Shown here: piece after piece, positions 5,404-7,769 of the stretch
Numbering within the stretch: position 1 is the first letter of the stretch
Layout of the letters: each line of letters begins with the position of its first letter
Assembly: GCA_964563595.1 (NCBI GenBank)
Contig: CAZLWR010000034.1
Span: 1-7,769 of the forward strand
Direction of reading: 5' to 3'
Length of the DNA: 7,769 nt
Source of the DNA: CALMFT01 sp964563595
Lineage (GTDB): Bacteria > Patescibacteriota > Gracilibacteria > Absconditabacterales > Absconditicoccaceae
Program-made: the position numbers and the translations under genes
The notes under the pieces: model-generated
Databases searched by the model: none
Seen by the model: the letters and a program-made list of their open reading frames with translations, nothing else
Told to the model about the DNA's origin: nothing

Positions 5404-7635
5404 ATGGAAAAAACATATAAAGTTAAAGGCATGCATTGTGCTAGTTGTGCCAAGCTTGTTAAAGGCAAAGTCATGACGCAAGCATGAGTAGAGGCATGTG
5501 ATATTAACGTTGCTACTAATACCGCGACCATACAATCATTACAAGAGCCCGATATTTTACAAATAAATAATAATCTGAAAGACTATGGTTATGAACTGAT
5601 TGATGAAGCCCCAAAAATTCCTGATCATATGCAACATACAGATCATTGAATCCAGGGCACGGATCAGTCTATAAATCATGTTCATGAAGAAGTAGAAGAT
5701 GACCAGTGGCCGACGATACGCTTAGTACTTATGTTTGTAGTGCTGAGCTTTTTGTATATGGGATTGGATGTAGCTGGTAAATACCGACAGATCATCCCCG
5801 AAATGCCTAAGCGACTTTATACCTTTTGGCATCATCTCTTTCCAGTTATAGCAACAATAACCTTTGTGCTATTGGGAAAGCCAGCACTTAAATCTATAGG
5901 TACATTTGCCCGCACTGGTCATGCTACAATGGACACGCTCATTTGAATAGGAACCTGAACTGCTTTCCTTTATTCATTCGTCATTAGTGCATTCGAGTGA
6001 GAACTAGCTCCTTATCTCAATGTCGAGAATCACTTTTATGATGTGGTAATTGTCGTTATTGGTCTTGTGTATTTTGGTAAATATTTGGAGTCCAGAGCCA
6101 AGAAAAGAACCGCCGAAGCAATTGAAAGTCTTATATGATTACAGCCAAAAACAGCAACGCTTAAACACGGTGAACATATAAAGGTAGTACCATTGAACCA
6201 GCTTCAAATCAATGATATTGTTGTTGTCAAACCGGGTGAAAAAGTACCGGTGGATGGGGAGATCATTTTTGGAGAAACATTTATTGATGAATCTATGATA
6301 AGCTGAGAACCTTTACCGGTTGAAAAACAGGTATGAGATATGGTCATAGGCAGCACGATCAACGGTGACTGAATCATTCATATCAAAGCCACAAAGCTTT
6401 GAGCTGCTTCCATGCTTGGTCAAATCATCGCACTTGTTCAAAAAGCCCAAATGAGTCGTGCTCCTATACAAAATCTTGTAGATAACATATCATCTGTTTT
6501 TGTACCAGCAGTTTTGGTTATTGCTCTTTTGACTTTCGTACTACGAGCTATAAGCTGAGATTGGATTACTGGTCTTACTAGTGCTATTGCTGTGTTAGTA
6601 GTAGCCTGTCCTTGTGCTATGGGCTTAGCTACGCCAACTGCCATTATGGCAGGAATAGGGCTGGGTGCAAAGCACGGTATACTGATCAAAAATGCTGAGG
6701 CACTACAAAAATTTTCTAAAATTGACATGATAGTGTTTGATAAAACAGGTACTATTACCCTTGGCAAACCTACTATTTCAGATTACCAATATTCTGAACA
6801 TCACTTGCAAATTTTAGCATCACTTGAACTAAACTCTGAACATCCTCTTGCTCATGCCATCGTAAAACACGCCCAGGAACAATGATTGGCCCTGCTTCCT
6901 GTTGAAAACCGGAAAATGACAAAGGGCAAATGAGTACAGTGAACGATTGAATGAACTACTCGATATGCTTGAAATATGACCTATATGGAAGAACTTGGAG
7001 TAGAAACACAGATTGAACAGCATACCAAGCAATGAAAAACGCCTGTCATACTCACGGATCTCAAACAAACTACTGTCTTTGCACTATCAGATACCATCAA
7101 ACCCTGAATCAAACAAACGCTCGAATGGTTTCATAACAAAGGAATCAAGACGGTCATGCTTACGGGCGATAACGAACAAACCGCCAATTATATTGCCTCA
7201 CAAATATGAATTGATACAGTCATAGCACAAGTTTTGCCCGGCCAAAAGGCTGATTATATCACTCAACTAAAAAATGATGGTTATAAGGTTGCTATGATAG
7301 GTGATGGTGTAAATGATGCACCAGCTTTAGCATTTGCAGATGTAAGCATTGCAATGAGTACTGGTACTGATGTGGCAATTCATGCTGCTGATGTTACCTT
7401 GCTTCATGGAGACCTAAACAATCTGAGTAAGGCATATTCACTCTCTAAAAAAACTATGAACATTATTATCCAAAACCTTTTCCGAGCATTTGGATATAAT
7501 ATCTTATTGATACCGATTGCCACAGGTATGTTTATCCGTTTTGGCTTGTGACTACATCCCGCATTTGCCTGAGCTGCTATGGCTTTTAGTAGTATTTGTG
7601 TCGTATTAAATAGTCTAAGACTGAAACGCATCTAG
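5404..7635 (+). CDS. copA: Cu(I)-exporting P1B-1-type ATPase (743 aa)
   Basis: A membrane pump that uses ATP to export Cu(I) from the cytoplasm. In order: one amino-terminal HMA domain with GMHCASC (9-15); a His-rich linker (75-95; His at 75, 78, 81, 92 and 94); TM1-4 (about 103-226); the actuator domain with SGEP (300-303); TM5-6 with the metal-site Cys-Pro-Cys (402-404); the phosphorylation motif DKTGT (Asp446); the nucleotide domain with SEHP (478-481); the hinge motifs TGDN (587-590) and GDGVND (633-638); TM7 with Tyr698-Asn699; and TM8 with Met726 and Ser729-Ser730. CPC plus YN and MxxSS is the Cu(I)-specific P1B-1 signature, excluding Zn/Cd or Co pumps. Length is typical for one HMA domain. 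Twenty-one TGA codons are read as Gly, about a third of its glycines, including the Gly of SGE. Ser for Thr in this loop is a known functional variant. ATG 5404 starts the HMA domain directly and no strong Shine-Dalgarno precedes it. A CsoR-operator-like core lies upstream and a terminator follows. Confidence 0.97.
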
Positions 7636-7648
7636 ATTCTGACCAAGT

Positions 7649-7699
7649 AAAAAACCCAGATTACCCATTTCTTGCAAGTGTAGATAGTCTGAGTTTTTT
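7649..7699. terminator. Bidirectional intrinsic terminator after copA
   Basis: A left arm with six A, CCCAGA and TTACC (7649-7665) pairs with a right arm GATAGTCTGAG and six T, apart from two C-A mismatches and a G-T pair, around a loop of about 19 bases. The T-run at 7694-7700 suits termination of plus-strand transcripts from copA (TAG ends at 7635). The A-run on the left provides the matching T-run for the minus strand. Bases 7701-7769 are AT-rich and I see no gene in them. Confidence 0.72.
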
Positions 7700-7769
7700 T
7701 ATGATTTATTAACCAAAGAAGGCTAGCAAATATGATAATAATAAATAAACATCATAGTTCAGATTATAT

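Noticed and set aside
6438..6767. Minus-strand open frame of 109 codons inside copA
   Set aside because: Antisense to the CPC and DKTGT region of CopA, so a shadow frame.
5731..7551. Series of short plus-strand ORFs that look like a decayed, frameshifted copper ATPase
   Set aside because: All but one of the fragments (7013-7225, in another reading frame) lie in a single frame interrupted only by TGA at glycine positions. Read with TGA = Gly it is one intact 743-aa protein, not a pseudogene.
2665..7635. TGA codons as selenocysteine or tryptophan
   Set aside because: Too many TGAs for selenocysteine, no SECIS-like requirement is evident, and conserved family positions are Gly. Trp would break GG and SGE motifs.
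7701..7769. AT-rich tail with TAATAATAAATAAA
   Set aside because: No ORF, operator or RNA structure supported in the 69 bases available; it may be the promoter region of a gene outside the window.

Overview
The window reads sensibly only if TGA is translated as glycine. With the standard code almost every gene is broken. With TGA = Gly (translation table 25) the sequence resolves into seven intact genes ending in TAA or TAG and holding about 66 in-frame TGA codons by hand count. Many of these sit at glycines invariant in known families, such as the G of the SGE loop of the P-type ATPase and the GG of the flavin site of PyrD. This recoding is known from the Candidate Phyla Radiation lineages Gracilibacteria (BD1-5) and Absconditabacteria (SR1), so the DNA very probably comes from one of them. 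I cannot tell which from this window. No rRNA, tRNA (including the expected tRNA-Gly with a UCA anticodon), CRISPR array or mobile element was seen.

Left part (1-2256): two divergent genes. The minus-strand gene (68-1357, 429 aa) has sequence hints of the ATP-grasp half of PEP synthase/PPDK-like proteins. The plus-strand gene (1531-2256, 241 aa) looks like a helix-hairpin-helix DNA-glycosylase-like (HhH-GPD) protein. Neither has an obvious link to what follows.

Right part (about 2288-7702): a compact copper-homeostasis locus, all on the plus strand. It starts with a CsoR-type copper-sensing repressor (2357-2641). Then come a fusion of a heavy-metal-binding domain, a DsbD/SafE-type membrane domain and a cupredoxin-like domain (2665-3933), and a dihydroorotate dehydrogenase (3962-5065). 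These three are separated by only 23 and 28 bases and probably form one operon. Next is a tiny 43-residue protein with six Cys-x-Cys pairs, almost certainly a metallothionein (5151-5282), then a Cu(I)-exporting P1B-ATPase, CopA (5404-7635), and a bidirectional terminator-like hairpin.

Two copies of a C/G-tract operator with identical spacing lie at the putative promoters of csoR and the metallothionein. An 11-base core of the same element occurs inverted in the copA leader. The simplest model is a CsoR regulon in which Cu(I) lifts repression of all three units: sensing (CsoR), buffering (metallothionein), export (CopA), copper transfer or redox handling at the membrane (fusion protein), and, unexpectedly, a pyrimidine-synthesis flavoenzyme carried in the same operon. 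The unusual points are the metallothionein, invisible to standard-code gene calling, the pyrD in a copper operon, and the cysteine in place of serine at that enzyme's catalytic position.
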